This document shows positions 35,033-43,939 of a stretch of DNA of 64,000 nucleotides, in pieces. Under the pieces are notes generated by a model. That model was not told where the DNA came from. It searched no databases and saw only the letters and a program-made list of their open reading frames with translations. Made by a program: the position numbers and the translations under genes. The DNA lies in the NCBI RefSeq assembly GCF_004366635.1, contig NZ_SORN01000005.1, positions 91,833 to 155,832 of the forward strand. The letters run 5' to 3'. This stretch comes from Roseinatronobacter bogoriensis DSM 18756. GTDB taxonomy: Bacteria; Pseudomonadota; Alphaproteobacteria; Rhodobacterales; Rhodobacteraceae. Positions within the stretch are counted from its first letter, which is position 1; each line of letters begins with the position of its first letter.

Positions 35033-36067
35033 ATGGCCGATATAACAATCATGGGGGCAGGTGCGTTTGGCCTGTCGCTTGCGTTGGTTTGCGCAGAGCG
35101 GGGCGCGCGGGTCCATGTGATCGAGAAACGCCATATCGGTGCCGGGTCCAGCGGCGGGCTGGTCGGGGCACTGGCGCCGCATGTGCCCGAAAACTGGAAT
35201 CCCAAGAAAGCGTTTCAGTTTGACGCGCTTCGTATGGCCGAAGGATTCTGGGCGCGGGTGGCCACCCTATCAGATATCGATCCCGGCTATGCGCGGTTGG
35301 GGCGGGTGCAACCTGTCACCGAAGCAGCACTTGATCTGGCCCAAGCGCGCGCGTCCAATGCAGAAGAGTTGTGGCAGGGCTTCGCAAACTGGCGGGTGAT
35401 CCCTGCGCAGGACGCGCCCGGCCTGCCGCTGATCAGCCCATCTGGATGGGTGATCCATGACACGTTGAGCGCAAGAATTCAGCCAAGGCGCGCAGGGCAG
35501 GCGCTGGCCGCTGCGGTGCAGACGCTGGGGGGCCGCATCAGCTTTGGTGACGCGCCTGTGGCCGATGGTCTGACAGTCTGGGCTACGGGCTATGAAGGGT
35601 TGCAAGACCTGTCCGTAGCATTGGGGCGGCCCATCGGGTCCGGCGTCAAGGGGCAGTCCATTCTTCTGCAACATGCTTGCGAAAACGCCCCTCAGATCTT
35701 TGCCGACGGGCTGCATATTGTGCCCCATGCTGACGGAACGGTGGCCATTGGGTCAACCAGCGAGCGAGAGTTTACGGACGCGTCCAGCGTGGATGGGCAA
35801 TGTGATGAGCTTTTGGCGCGTGCGCGCGCTGTTTGCCCTGCGCTGCAAGATGCCCCTGTGATTGACGCTTGGGCCGGTGTGCGCCCTCGCGCAAAAAGCC
35901 GCGCGCCACTGCTTGGACCATGGCCGGGGCGCGAGGGGCATTTTGTGTTCAATGGCGGCTTCAAGATCGGTTTTGCAATGGCTCCAATTCTGGCCGGATG
36001 CATGGCCGATCTGGTGCTGGAGGGGCGCGATACGATCCCTGATGGCTTCGGTTTCGGCGCGGTCTGA
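35033..36067 (+). CDS. FAD-dependent oxidoreductase, likely MnmC1 tRNA-modification oxidase
   Basis: FAD oxidoreductase of 344 residues, DAO fold, dinucleotide loop IMGAGAFGLSLALVCAERG and C-terminal GVRPRAKSRAPLLGPW followed by FNGGFKIGFAMAP. It matches the C-terminal half of bifunctional MnmC, which removes the carboxymethyl group from cmnm5s2U34 before methylation. Being divergent from mnmD supports this. Start 35033 sits 8 bases after AAGGA; ATG 35027 is possible. A general amino-acid oxidase is the alternative. Confidence 0.8.
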   Translation: MADITIMGAGAFGLSLALVCAERGARVHVIEKRHIGAGSSGGLVGALAPHVPENWNPKKAFQFDALRMAEGFWARVATLSDIDPGYARLGRVQPVTEAALDLAQARASNAEELWQGFANWRVIPAQDAPGLPLISPSGWVIHDTLSARIQPRRAGQALAAAVQTLGGRISFGDAPVADGLTVWATGYEGLQDLSVALGRPIGSGVKGQSILLQHACENAPQIFADGLHIVPHADGTVAIGSTSEREFTDASSVDGQCDELLARARAVCPALQDAPVIDAWAGVRPRAKSRAPLLGPWPGREGHFVFNGGFKIGFAMAPILAGCMADLVLEGRDTIPDGFGFGAV

Positions 36068-36149
36068 TCTGGTGTTTATGACCTGAAAATCGGGCCTTGT
36101 CTGGGGGACGTGTTTGATCCGGAAGGTAGGGTGTTTGGGGTCAAGCAGA

Positions 36150-36262
36150 CATATTGAGGCCGGACGTGAAGCCGCGCAGCGCCGTGACCTGAGGGCAGCC
36201 GGGTGCTGCGCGGCGGGCTAGCGCCCTTGATTCCGCACTTGAGGCGTCAGCCCACTACCCGC
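36150..36262. repeat. Degenerate copy of the dispersed palindromic repeat
   Basis: GCCGCGCAGC at 36170-36179 pairs with GCTGCGCGGC at 36204-36213 and is followed by a run close to the 31.7-kb copy (GCGCCCTTGATTCCGC). Overall identity is lower, so membership is probable rather than certain. It lies between convergent genes, as do the other copies. Confidence 0.45.
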
Positions 36263-36279
36263 AAAGTCCTTCAGGCAAC

Positions 36280-37644
36280 TCAGCGCGCGTGCAGTTCCAG
36301 CCATATCCCATCGCGCGCGCGCACCGTCATCTGGGCCATTGGCACCGGAACCCGACCCGCAACAGGTTCAAACCGCCATGAACACAACAGCCGCGCCAAA
36401 ATCAGGACCGCTTCGGCCATAGCGAACCCCGCGCCGGTGCATACACGTGGCCCGGCTGAGAACGGGATAAACGCATCGCGCATGCAGACCTTGTTGTCTG
36501 GGTCTTGCCAGCGCTCAGGGCGGAAGTCATGCGGATCGCGCCAGATGTTTTCATTGCGCCCCATATGCCAAGGCGAGACGATAACCTGTGTGCCTGCCCC
36601 CAGATCGCGGTTGCGAAAACGCTCTGGACGGGTGCTTTCACGCACCATCATCGGGACAGGCGGATACAGGCGCAACGCCTCGCGGAACGTGTCGCGGATC
36701 AGCGGGAAGTGTTTGAGCAAGCTGAATTCGGGCTGCTGCGCGCTTTCAGTGTAGGGCAGCAGCGCCTTGGCCTCGGTTGCCAGTTGCTCTTGCCATTGTG
36801 GATGCGTGGCGATCAGATACAACGTCCAGGCAAGGGCCGAGGCGCTGGTTTCATGCCCGGCAAGAAAGAAAATCGCGACCTGATCGACCATTTCGTCGGT
36901 GCTGAAAGCCTCACCTGTTTCAGGGTCGCGTGTGGTCATGATCTTGGTGGCCAGATCATCGGGGGCGGTGCCGTCCTGAATGGCTTGCATCCGCGCGGCT
37001 GTCATCTGCGTGATCAAGGCGCGGATCTGGGCGGCAGTCTCGCGCGTCTGGCGGGGAAAGAACCGTGGAATGCGGCGCGACATAGGCACCAAGGCCGCCA
37101 TGTTCAGGATTGGCGCGCTGCGTTGATGGGCTTGGAATGTGCGGTAAACCTGTGCTGCTGTCTCATCCTCGATGGGCAAGGAAAACAGGGCGCGAAAAAT
37201 GACATCTGCGGCGGCATGGCTCATGGCTTGCTCGATTTCCTGCGTGCCGCCCTTCAGCCGCTCCGCGCAGGATTGCGCCGCCTGCCACATCGCGGGAAAC
37301 GTGTCGCGCAAGCGCCCGCCCTCGAACGCCGGGTCGATCATGCGGCGCTGTCGTTCCCATATGGCATCATTGGTCACGAAAACCGAATTGCCCAGCAATA
37401 GCCGCAATCCTTCGCGCACGCGCTCGGATTTGGGGAAATCGCTTGCGCGGTCTTGCAGCACCAAGTGCACCAGATCGGGGGTATTGACCATGACCGAATG
37501 CAAGAAGGGCAGTTTTACTTCCGCCATCTTGGCGCGATACAGCCGCGCGGGCTGGGTCGACAGGATGTCACGCCGGAACATGGCAAGATGTTGCCAGAAC
37601 GGAACATGGTCCGGGCGGTGGTCGGGCATGGGGGGGCGTGTCAT
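36280..37644 (-). CDS. Cytochrome P450
   Basis: Heme monooxygenase of 454 residues with all hallmarks: I-helix FFLAGHETSASAL, K-helix EALRLYPPVP (E-x-x-R), the PERW meander and heme-ligand loop FSAGPRVCTGAGFA with the cysteine ligand. No ferredoxin, ferredoxin reductase or fused reductase is encoded nearby, so electrons come from elsewhere. It begins on the stop of the upstream membrane hydrolase (4-base overlap). Related P450s act on fatty acids or terpenoids; substrate not deducible. Confidence 0.92.
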   Translation of the reverse strand: MTRPPMPDHRPDHVPFWQHLAMFRRDILSTQPARLYRAKMAEVKLPFLHSVMVNTPDLVHLVLQDRASDFPKSERVREGLRLLLGNSVFVTNDAIWERQRRMIDPAFEGGRLRDTFPAMWQAAQSCAERLKGGTQEIEQAMSHAAADVIFRALFSLPIEDETAAQVYRTFQAHQRSAPILNMAALVPMSRRIPRFFPRQTRETAAQIRALITQMTAARMQAIQDGTAPDDLATKIMTTRDPETGEAFSTDEMVDQVAIFFLAGHETSASALAWTLYLIATHPQWQEQLATEAKALLPYTESAQQPEFSLLKHFPLIRDTFREALRLYPPVPMMVRESTRPERFRNRDLGAGTQVIVSPWHMGRNENIWRDPHDFRPERWQDPDNKVCMRDAFIPFSAGPRVCTGAGFAMAEAVLILARLLCSWRFEPVAGRVPVPMAQMTVRARDGIWLELHAR

Positions 37645-38885
37645 GGTAAACGCTGGCTTTCAGGCAAATAGCAGGCATGGCTGACACTGGCCGAGGGTTT
37701 TCGGTCCCTGTAGCGGTCGGCGAGCCTCAGCGGGCCTGCGGTGACAAGAAAATAATCGTAATCCCTTGGGGCATCAAAAGCGCACAGATACTGGAAATGC
37801 AGCCGGAAATATCTGCGTTTGTATTTGCGATAGGTCTGTGGTGTCAGGCTTTGGGTAAAGGCCGCTGAAATCATGAGGGGCCAGCGCTTGCCAGTCGCGG
37901 GGGCCGCGCCAGAAGATGACACAGGGTCGCAAAGCGCATAGCAGCACCCGTCCCCCGGTGCCGTGACATCCAGCCAGAACACTTCGTCGCGTTGCGACAA
38001 GTAACGCAAATCTTCGCGCAGTTCCTGCGCCTCTGGCAGGTAAGACTGCATCGGCACGGCATGACCCAGCGAGAGAAAGGCCAGTTTTCCCCCCTCGCTG
38101 GCATGGCCCGCGCGGATCAGCCGCGCAAGTACCGACACCCCCAGATGCACGCCCGATGAATGGCCGACGACCAGCACTTCATCTAGGCTGTTATCGCGCA
38201 GAGCAGCGCTGATCAGACCGACAAAATCATCCAGCCGCGCTTCCAGTTCTGGTGGATTGCGGCCCCTGTGCTTGGCGGTAAAGGCAAAGTCCAGCAGCAG
38301 GTAATGCACGAAAAACCGACCGTCGATTTTGCGAAAACCCTGCAAGATTGGGGGGATAACCGCCAAGCCCAGCAGATAAGCCAGCCATGCCGGGATCAGC
38401 GCCGAGGCGGCCCAGCCGGCCAGCCCGGCCGCAGCCACGGCCGTCAGTAGCTGGCCCAACAGCATGATGACCGGATACATTGCCGCAATGCCGGGGGCTG
38501 CCCGCAGCCTGAACAGCCGCAACAAGACACCTGTGGACAGATAAACCCATGCCGTTTTTACCAACAGAACATAGGTCGAAAAGATCCCCGCCTGCATGGA
38601 GTTCTTGACGATATCGGACCATTCAAGGATCGTGACCTCGGACTGGGTTGTCTGCCCATCTACTTCGGATGTGACAATCCAGCCATATGGCCCGTCAGAT
38701 TTGCGCGGGCGTTGCGCGATGCGGTAGCCAGAAATACGCGCCTGATCGGTGGATTCGCAGCGATACAATTCTCTGTAACGACGCGGCGGGAACGGGTCAT
38801 AGCCCGGAATGTAAAACACATGCCGCCGTTTCACGCTTTGGGGCGCGGCAGGTTTGGAGTGATCAGGTCTACTTTCAATATTCAT
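37641..38885 (-). CDS. Membrane-anchored alpha/beta-hydrolase-like protein
   Basis: Protein of 414 residues. An N-terminal soluble part begins HVFYIPGYDPFPPRRYRELY; two or three hydrophobic segments follow at about 110-190 (LLGQLLTAVAAAGLAGWAASALIPAWLAYLLG). A nucleophile-elbow-like VVGHSSGVHLGVSVLARL sits at about 242, with S247 a candidate nucleophile. This resembles alpha/beta hydrolases with a membrane insert. It is coupled to the P450 downstream, so the two may serve one lipid or terpenoid reaction. I do not recognise a characterised relative. Confidence 0.72.
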   Translation of the reverse strand: MNIESRPDHSKPAAPQSVKRRHVFYIPGYDPFPPRRYRELYRCESTDQARISGYRIAQRPRKSDGPYGWIVTSEVDGQTTQSEVTILEWSDIVKNSMQAGIFSTYVLLVKTAWVYLSTGVLLRLFRLRAAPGIAAMYPVIMLLGQLLTAVAAAGLAGWAASALIPAWLAYLLGLAVIPPILQGFRKIDGRFFVHYLLLDFAFTAKHRGRNPPELEARLDDFVGLISAALRDNSLDEVLVVGHSSGVHLGVSVLARLIRAGHASEGGKLAFLSLGHAVPMQSYLPEAQELREDLRYLSQRDEVFWLDVTAPGDGCCYALCDPVSSSGAAPATGKRWPLMISAAFTQSLTPQTYRKYKRRYFRLHFQYLCAFDAPRDYDYFLVTAGPLRLADRYRDRKPSASVSHACYLPESQRLP

Positions 38886-39087
38886 ACATAACAGCTCGAT
38901 ACTTTGTCATGTGAGTATCGCAAAAATCTGGCAGAAATAAGCCTGTTTCGATGTATCGCTGCGGGCTGGCTTTCAGTTTGTATGGGCGTGTGTGGCTCGT
39001 ATTAGCTGACTCTTTGATCTCTGTTTCTACCCCTTCAATCAGGTTCGCAGTCCTTGAAGGGGTGGTCGGTTTTTTCTGATCCTTCAT
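38875..39087 (-). CDS. Small unrecognised open frame, doubtful gene
   Basis: Frame of about 70 codons (MKDQKKPTTPSRTANLIEGV...) that overlaps the hydrolase start by 11 bases and follows the NnrS stop almost directly. No family is recognised and a strong hairpin (39030-39062) lies inside it. A GTG at 39093 would give an ATGA-type overlap with NnrS. The stretch 38886-39089 may simply be intergenic. Confidence 0.2.
   Translation of the reverse strand: MKDQKKPTTPSRTANLIEGVETEIKESANTSHTRPYKLKASPQRYIETGLFLPDFCDTHMTKYRAVMYEY
39030..39062. terminator. 9-bp hairpin downstream of nnrS
   Basis: CCCCTTCAA (39030-39038) pairs perfectly with TTGAAGGGG (39054-39062). It lies 28 bases after the nnrS stop. 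The T-run GGTTTTTTC is on the plus strand, seven bases after the stem, not on the nnrS transcript. It may end or stabilise that mRNA. Confidence 0.4.
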
Positions 39088-39089
39088 GG

Positions 39090-40241
39090 TCACATGTCTC
39101 TTGTGTAGTGTGACCTCATCAGCTTTGAATTCGTGAGGATATTCGCGCTGAAAACGGGGTGCGGAACAGGTTGGCGACAGGCTTGCAGATGCGCCACCAG
39201 AACAAGGCCCCAGCCAATTGACCAGCTTGTCGCAGCCAGAGACAGTGCATCAGACATACGCAAGATTGCAGCCAGAAAGACACAGTAAAAGCCGATGACT
39301 GCACCGCGTCGTGCCTTCAGATAACCGGGGTGGCGCAGCGCACTTGCGCGGGCCATCACAGCAATGCCCATGCAGCTTAGCCCGCCAATCGCGATGAAAT
39401 GTAGTGCACCGCTGGTGCCAGGTCCCCGCGTTGGCCATCCCAAAGTCGCGCCTGCATAGATAAACAGACCTGCCGGGATACAGCACAGTGCAAGTGTCAT
39501 CATCAGCAACAGCGCATCGTGGCGCACAGGTGTCAGGCCAAGGGTTGTGATGAAGCCCGTCAGGCACAGCGCCACGCTCATCAGCAAGGCCGCGACAAAG
39601 GATGGTGGGGCGCTGTCCCATACCACAAAGGCCACGCCAAGCAACACAAGCGCGGCATGGATGAAAGGCCAGTTGGGCCGCGATTCCTGTTCGCCCAATC
39701 GGTGCGCAGCGGCATTCAGGAAGGCAATCAGCATCCGGCTGCCCACAGCCATGACCAACCAGACCGGCACCAGCAAAAACTGAGGTTGCAGGTTCTGTAG
39801 GACAAGCGCGCCTGTTCCAAGAACAAGGCAAACCCCGATAACAAGGGGGGGCACGACGGCGCGCCGCCCATGTTGCAACCCGTATAGCCATTCACGACAG
39901 ACAAGCACAGCGATGGTAGCGAATATGACGGCATTCAGGGCGCGCGCAATGATTTCTGCCTGTGGATGGGGGACCATCATCGCCGCGCGGGCACCTAGCC
40001 ACAGCATCGCCAAGGCAACGATCACGCCACCGCGCGATGGGCCCCTGCCAGACCATGCCGAACATGCCGTCAGGGTGTAGCCCGCGATCAGTGCGGCGAC
40101 AAAACCAAGCACCAATTCCGACACATGCCATTCCAGCGTCACCTGAGGGAGTGCGCGCCAGTGCCAGATTGGAACAGACAGTGCGGCCCATGCCGCGGCA
40201 AGCCCGAAAAAAACGCGGTAGGCTTCAGCCTTGCCAAGCAT
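39090..40241 (-). CDS. nnrS: NnrS-family heme/copper membrane protein
   Basis: Polytopic membrane protein of 383 residues, about twelve hydrophobic segments, NnrS family (YRVFFGLAAAWAALSVPIWHW at the start; GYTLTACSAWSGRGP; LHFIAIGGLSCMGIAVMARA). NnrS proteins occur in denitrifiers and help against nitrosative stress. Start 40241 lies within the ubiX 3' end (17-base overlap). Its position after ubiX-ubiD, close to an FNR-type box, ties it to low-oxygen growth; an H-NOX sensor is encoded 9 kb away. Confidence 0.87.
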   Translation of the reverse strand: MLGKAEAYRVFFGLAAAWAALSVPIWHWRALPQVTLEWHVSELVLGFVAALIAGYTLTACSAWSGRGPSRGGVIVALAMLWLGARAAMMVPHPQAEIIARALNAVIFATIAVLVCREWLYGLQHGRRAVVPPLVIGVCLVLGTGALVLQNLQPQFLLVPVWLVMAVGSRMLIAFLNAAAHRLGEQESRPNWPFIHAALVLLGVAFVVWDSAPPSFVAALLMSVALCLTGFITTLGLTPVRHDALLLMMTLALCCIPAGLFIYAGATLGWPTRGPGTSGALHFIAIGGLSCMGIAVMARASALRHPGYLKARRGAVIGFYCVFLAAILRMSDALSLAATSWSIGWGLVLVAHLQACRQPVPHPVFSANILTNSKLMRSHYTRDM

Positions 40242-40788
40242 CTGCCAGCGGCCGCTCAAGGCGCAGCATGTCCACGGCGCGCGCGGCGATCTGGGTGGTA
40301 ATGGCCGCAACGCTATCGGGTTTGAGGTAGAACGCAGGCACCGGGGGCAGGATGATCCCGCCCATTTCGGTGACAGTGGTCATGTTGCGCAGATGCGCTA
40401 GCGTCAGCGGTGCCTCTCGCGCCAGCAGCACAAGGGGGCGGCGTTCCTTCAGTTGTACGCCCGCCGCGCGGGTCAGAAGCGTGTCATCCAGTCCATTGGC
40501 AATCGCCGCAAGGCTGCGCATCGAACAGGGGGCGACGATCATGCCAGCGACCGGATAGCTGCCAGAGGCGACGGTTGCGCCCATATTGGTGCCATCATGG
40601 ATCACATCGGCAAGGCGCTCCAGCTCTGCTGTGGCGGTTGGCCCCAGTTCCAGATCGCAGGTGTGGCGAGCCATGCGGGTTGTGACCAGATCAACCGCCA
40701 CGCCTATCCGCGCCAGATGGCGCATGCAATCAAGCGCCAGTGCGGCGCCAGACGCACCAGAGATTCCCAGAACAACACGCTTTTTCAT
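40225..40788 (-). CDS. ubiX: UbiX flavin prenyltransferase
   Basis: Enzyme of 187 residues that prenylates FMN to make the cofactor of UbiD. Motifs: GISGASGAALALDCMRHL at the N-terminus, SGSYPVAGMIVAPCSMRSLAAIANGLDDTLLTRAAGVQLKERRPLVLLAREAPL in the middle. Overlaps the ubiD stop by 4 bases and nnrS by 17, so ubiD-ubiX-nnrS form one leftward operon. Its partner UbiD is encoded directly upstream. Confidence 0.93.
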   Translation of the reverse strand: MKKRVVLGISGASGAALALDCMRHLARIGVAVDLVTTRMARHTCDLELGPTATAELERLADVIHDGTNMGATVASGSYPVAGMIVAPCSMRSLAAIANGLDDTLLTRAAGVQLKERRPLVLLAREAPLTLAHLRNMTTVTEMGGIILPPVPAFYLKPDSVAAITTQIAARAVDMLRLERPLADAWQG

Positions 40789-42281
40789 TGGCGGGCCTTA
40801 CTGATGTGTTGGGCGACAAATTCTGCCGCGCGCGCTTCATGTGCGGGGTCAAGCGTCATGACTTCGCCCCAGTCGCGGGTGGTCTCGGCACCGATCTTGT
40901 TTGTGGCATCCACCCCCAGCTTGCCTGCCAATCCTTCGAGCGGCGAGGCAAAGTCCAGATAATCCATCGGTGTGCGGTCCAGAACCATCAGGTCGCGGCT
41001 TGGGTCCATACGCGTGGACAGCGCCCATGCGATATCATCCCAGTTGCGCGGGTCTATGTCCGTATCGACCACGATCACCAGCTTGGTATAGCTGAATTGC
41101 GGCAACATCCCCCAAAGCGCCATCATCACCCGCCGCGCCTGACCGGGATAGCGCTTGTCGATCTGCACCACCGCGATCCGGTAGGAACAGCCCGCAGGGG
41201 GAAGCCACAGGTCGCGGATTTCCGGGATCTGCGCGCGGATTACCGGCAGGGCCAGATCATTGAACACCTCGCCTATCACCGACGGCTCGTCTGGTGGGCG
41301 GCCTGTCACGGTGGTCAGATACATTGGGTCGCGCCGGTGCGTGATGGCTGAGATACGCATGACGGGGAAATTTTCCACGGCGTTATAGTAGCCGGTATGG
41401 TCGCCAAACGGCCCTTCAGGGGCGCTGTCATCTGGGTGAATCCACCCCTCTAGAATGATTTCAGCCTGTGCAGGGACCATCAGCGGAACAGATTTTGCCG
41501 CGACCAGTTCGGTCCTTGCGCCACGCAAGACACCGGAAAAGCCAAGTTCAGATACGGTTTCGGGCAAGGGCAGGGCGGCAGACAGCAGCGTGGCCGGATC
41601 GGCCCCCAGCGCGATGGCGACGGGCATGGGATCGCGCGCCTGTGCCCATGTGCGCGCATGCGCCGCGCCCCCGCGATGGGCCAGCCAACGCATGATCAAC
41701 CGGTCCGGCCCCAGAACCTGCGCGCGGTAAACCCCCAGATTATAACGCGTGATCTGGTCGGCCTGCGTCCCATAGGGGCGGGTGATGACGACCGGCCATG
41801 TGATCAGCGGGCCAGCATCACGCGGCCAGGGCGTCTGGACGGGAATCTGTGTCAGGTCCGCGATGTCCTGCGCTTGTTGCACTGGGGCGCTGCGGCGTAT
41901 CTGGGGCCGCGCCGTGAGGGCGGCGCGCAGTAGCGGCCAGCGCGACAGTGCGTCGCGCATTCCGTCCACCGGGGCAGGGCTGCGCAAGGCGGCCAGAAAC
42001 TCACCAAGCTTGGGCAGATCATCCAGTGTCATTCCCAGACCGGCGGCAACCCGTTCGCGGGTGCCGAACAGATTGGCAATAACCGGTAAATCCGCACGCG
42101 TGCCGCCTGAATGCGCGTGATCAAACCGCAAGGCTGGCCCGGCGGCGCGCAAGGCGGCCAGTTGCAAGGCTGTCATCTCATGACGCAGGTCTGCGGGGTC
42201 TTTCACGGTAAGAAGATCACCGCGCTGGTCCAGCCAGTGCAGAAAGCTGCGCAAGTCGGGGAAGGGAGGGAGTTGGCGCAT
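40785..42281 (-). CDS. ubiD: UbiD-family prenylated-FMN-dependent decarboxylase
   Basis: Decarboxylase of 498 residues, the UbiD length, acting on 3-polyprenyl-4-hydroxybenzoate in ubiquinone synthesis. Recognisable blocks: FPDLRSFLHWLDQRGDLLTV at the N-terminus, PLITWPVVITRPYGTQADQITRYNLGVYRAQVLGPDRLIMRWLAHRGGA, and EGPFGDHTGYYN with the acidic proton-donor region. The start at 42281 is the family N-terminus (the frame opens 88 codons earlier). Upstream is a shared FNR-type box at 42337-42350, 56 bases from the start. Works with UbiX (next gene) and UbiTUV opposite. Confidence 0.92.
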   Translation of the reverse strand: MRQLPPFPDLRSFLHWLDQRGDLLTVKDPADLRHEMTALQLAALRAAGPALRFDHAHSGGTRADLPVIANLFGTRERVAAGLGMTLDDLPKLGEFLAALRSPAPVDGMRDALSRWPLLRAALTARPQIRRSAPVQQAQDIADLTQIPVQTPWPRDAGPLITWPVVITRPYGTQADQITRYNLGVYRAQVLGPDRLIMRWLAHRGGAAHARTWAQARDPMPVAIALGADPATLLSAALPLPETVSELGFSGVLRGARTELVAAKSVPLMVPAQAEIILEGWIHPDDSAPEGPFGDHTGYYNAVENFPVMRISAITHRRDPMYLTTVTGRPPDEPSVIGEVFNDLALPVIRAQIPEIRDLWLPPAGCSYRIAVVQIDKRYPGQARRVMMALWGMLPQFSYTKLVIVVDTDIDPRNWDDIAWALSTRMDPSRDLMVLDRTPMDYLDFASPLEGLAGKLGVDATNKIGAETTRDWGEVMTLDPAHEARAAEFVAQHISKARQ

Positions 42282-42336
42282 TTCAGACCTGTTTGCAGGG
42301 TTTGAAGGCAGATAGCAGCCCAATCCGTGAGGGTAA

Positions 42337-42350
42337 TTGACATACATCAA
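42337..42350. promoter_or_regulatory. FNR/FnrL-type box between ubiD and ubiT
   Basis: TTGACATACATCAA differs from the FNR consensus TTGAT-N4-ATCAA by one base in the left arm. It lies 56 bases upstream of ubiD and 65 bases upstream of ubiT, so one site can serve both divergent operons. A near-identical TTGACATGCATCAA precedes hemN. Confidence 0.8.
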
Positions 42351-42414
42351 ACAACTATCTGTAACCCTGCGGTAACAGGGGCAGGTGATCAATCTGCCAA
42401 AGCAGGACAGCGCG

Positions 42415-42957
42415 ATGCAGCAAGCCAGAGAGAATGTCACCATTCCAAAAATACTTACGGCACCAATGCATGTTTTGCCGTTATGGCCCGTGTCGATCGC
42501 GCTAAGCCAGCTTGCACGCAAGCTTTTGCGCGCGCATCCGACCATCCTGAGCAGGATTGATAAATATCAAGAAAATCTGTTTGAACTGGATATCACTGAT
42601 CTTCCTTTCATCCTGCGGCTTCACCCGGCGCGGGCCGAGCTTCGGGCGTTTCGTCGCAGCGCCGCGCCCGATGCCGATGCGCGCATCTCTGGCAGTCTGG
42701 CAGCCTTTCTGGCGATGCTGCACGGGGTCGAGGATGGCGACTCGCTCTATTTTTCAGGCTCTTTGCAGATCGAGGGCGATACGTCCGCCGTTCTGGCGCT
42801 GCGCAACGCGCTGGATGATGCCGAGTTGGACCTGAGCACTGAGATTGCGAATGCCTTGCCGCTTTTGGCCCCGCCCTTGCGCCTTGCGCTTGCGCCACTT
42901 GAGAAACTGACCGGACTTCACCTGCAACGCGCTGACACAACACCAGAGGTATATTGA
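42415..42957 (+). CDS. ubiT: UbiT, SCP2-domain accessory protein of anaerobic ubiquinone synthesis
   Basis: Protein of 180 residues with an SCP2-like lipid-binding fold, the usual UbiT size (LFELDITDLPFILRLHPARAELR and LYFSGSLQIEGDTSAVLALRNALD). UbiT is needed, with UbiU and UbiV, for oxygen-independent ubiquinone hydroxylation. Start 42415 has AGGA upstream. Its stop overlaps ubiU (TGATG), giving a ubiT-ubiU-ubiV operon. Confidence 0.88.
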   Translation: MQQARENVTIPKILTAPMHVLPLWPVSIALSQLARKLLRAHPTILSRIDKYQENLFELDITDLPFILRLHPARAELRAFRRSAAPDADARISGSLAAFLAMLHGVEDGDSLYFSGSLQIEGDTSAVLALRNALDDAELDLSTEIANALPLLAPPLRLALAPLEKLTGLHLQRADTTPEVY

Positions 42958-43934
42958 TGGAACTTGTCTGCCCTGCCGGCACGCCCGCCGCGCTACGCGC
43001 CGCCGTGGATGCGGGCGCGCATTGTATCTACTGTGGCTTCGCTGATGAAACCAATGCACGCAATTTTCCGGGGCTGAACTTCTCGCGCGCAGAACTGGCC
43101 GAGGCGGTCGGCTATGCTCATGCGCGTGGCGCGAAAGTGCTGGTTGCGATCAATACCTTTCCGACCGCGGGGCAGGAAGCGCTATGGCATTCGGCAGTGG
43201 CCGATGCGGAAAGGGCAGGCGCGGATGCGGTCATTCTGGCCGATCTGGGGTTGCTGGCCTACACGGCCGAGCATCACCCCGATCTGCGCCGTCATCTGTC
43301 GGTGCAGGCTGCGGCGGCCAATCCTGATGCAATCAATTTCTACGCAAGCGCCTTTGATGTGCGCCGCGTGGTCCTGCCGCGCGTGCTCAGTGTTGAAGAA
43401 ATCGCCGCGATCAACAAAGAGATTGATGTGGAAACCGAGGTTTTTGTCTTTGGGGGGTTGTGTGTGATGGCTGAAGGGCGCTGTTCGCTGTCATCCTATG
43501 CAACAGGCCGGTCGCCAAATATGAACGGTGTCTGTTCGCCGCCGGAACATGTTGACTATGCAACCGAAGGCAATGAGAGCGTGGCTCGTCTGGGGGGATT
43601 TACCATCCACCGGACGCCCAAAGGGGGCGCAGCACCTTATCCTACATTGTGCAAAGGCTGCTTCACCTCGGGTGACAAGACCGGGCATGTGTTTGAGGAT
43701 GCGGTCAGTCTTGATGCCTCTGCCCTTGTACCAAGGCTGGCGCAGGCAGGTGTGACGGCGCTTAAGATAGAAGGACGGCAGCGGTCAAAAGCCTATGTTG
43801 CACAGATCGTGCGGGCGTTCCGGGCGGTCACGGATGCGCTGGATGAGGGGCGTGCGCCGCCTGCACTGGCGCTTGCACGTCTGTCCGAGGGGCAGGCCGC
43901 GACCACTGGCGCTTATGCAAAGACATGGAGGTGA
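42957..43934 (+). CDS. ubiU: UbiU, U32-family Fe-S subunit of O2-independent ubiquinone hydroxylase
   Basis: Peptidase-U32-fold protein of 325 residues. The four cysteines of the [4Fe-4S] site are at C169, C176, C193 and C232, the same numbers as in E. coli UbiU, with a fifth at C235 (LCKGC). Forms a complex with UbiV to hydroxylate the quinone ring without oxygen. Starts on the ubiT stop; ubiV follows 5 bases on. Presence of both shows that the cell makes ubiquinone under anoxia. Confidence 0.93.
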   Translation: MELVCPAGTPAALRAAVDAGAHCIYCGFADETNARNFPGLNFSRAELAEAVGYAHARGAKVLVAINTFPTAGQEALWHSAVADAERAGADAVILADLGLLAYTAEHHPDLRRHLSVQAAAANPDAINFYASAFDVRRVVLPRVLSVEEIAAINKEIDVETEVFVFGGLCVMAEGRCSLSSYATGRSPNMNGVCSPPEHVDYATEGNESVARLGGFTIHRTPKGGAAPYPTLCKGCFTSGDKTGHVFEDAVSLDASALVPRLAQAGVTALKIEGRQRSKAYVAQIVRAFRAVTDALDEGRAPPALALARLSEGQAATTGAYAKTWR

Positions 43935-43939
43935 TGCGA

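Noticed and set aside
43491..43688. Short minus-strand frames within ubiU and similar frames across the window
   Set aside because: They lie inside genes with intact family motifs on the opposite strand and have no ribosome sites or similarity.
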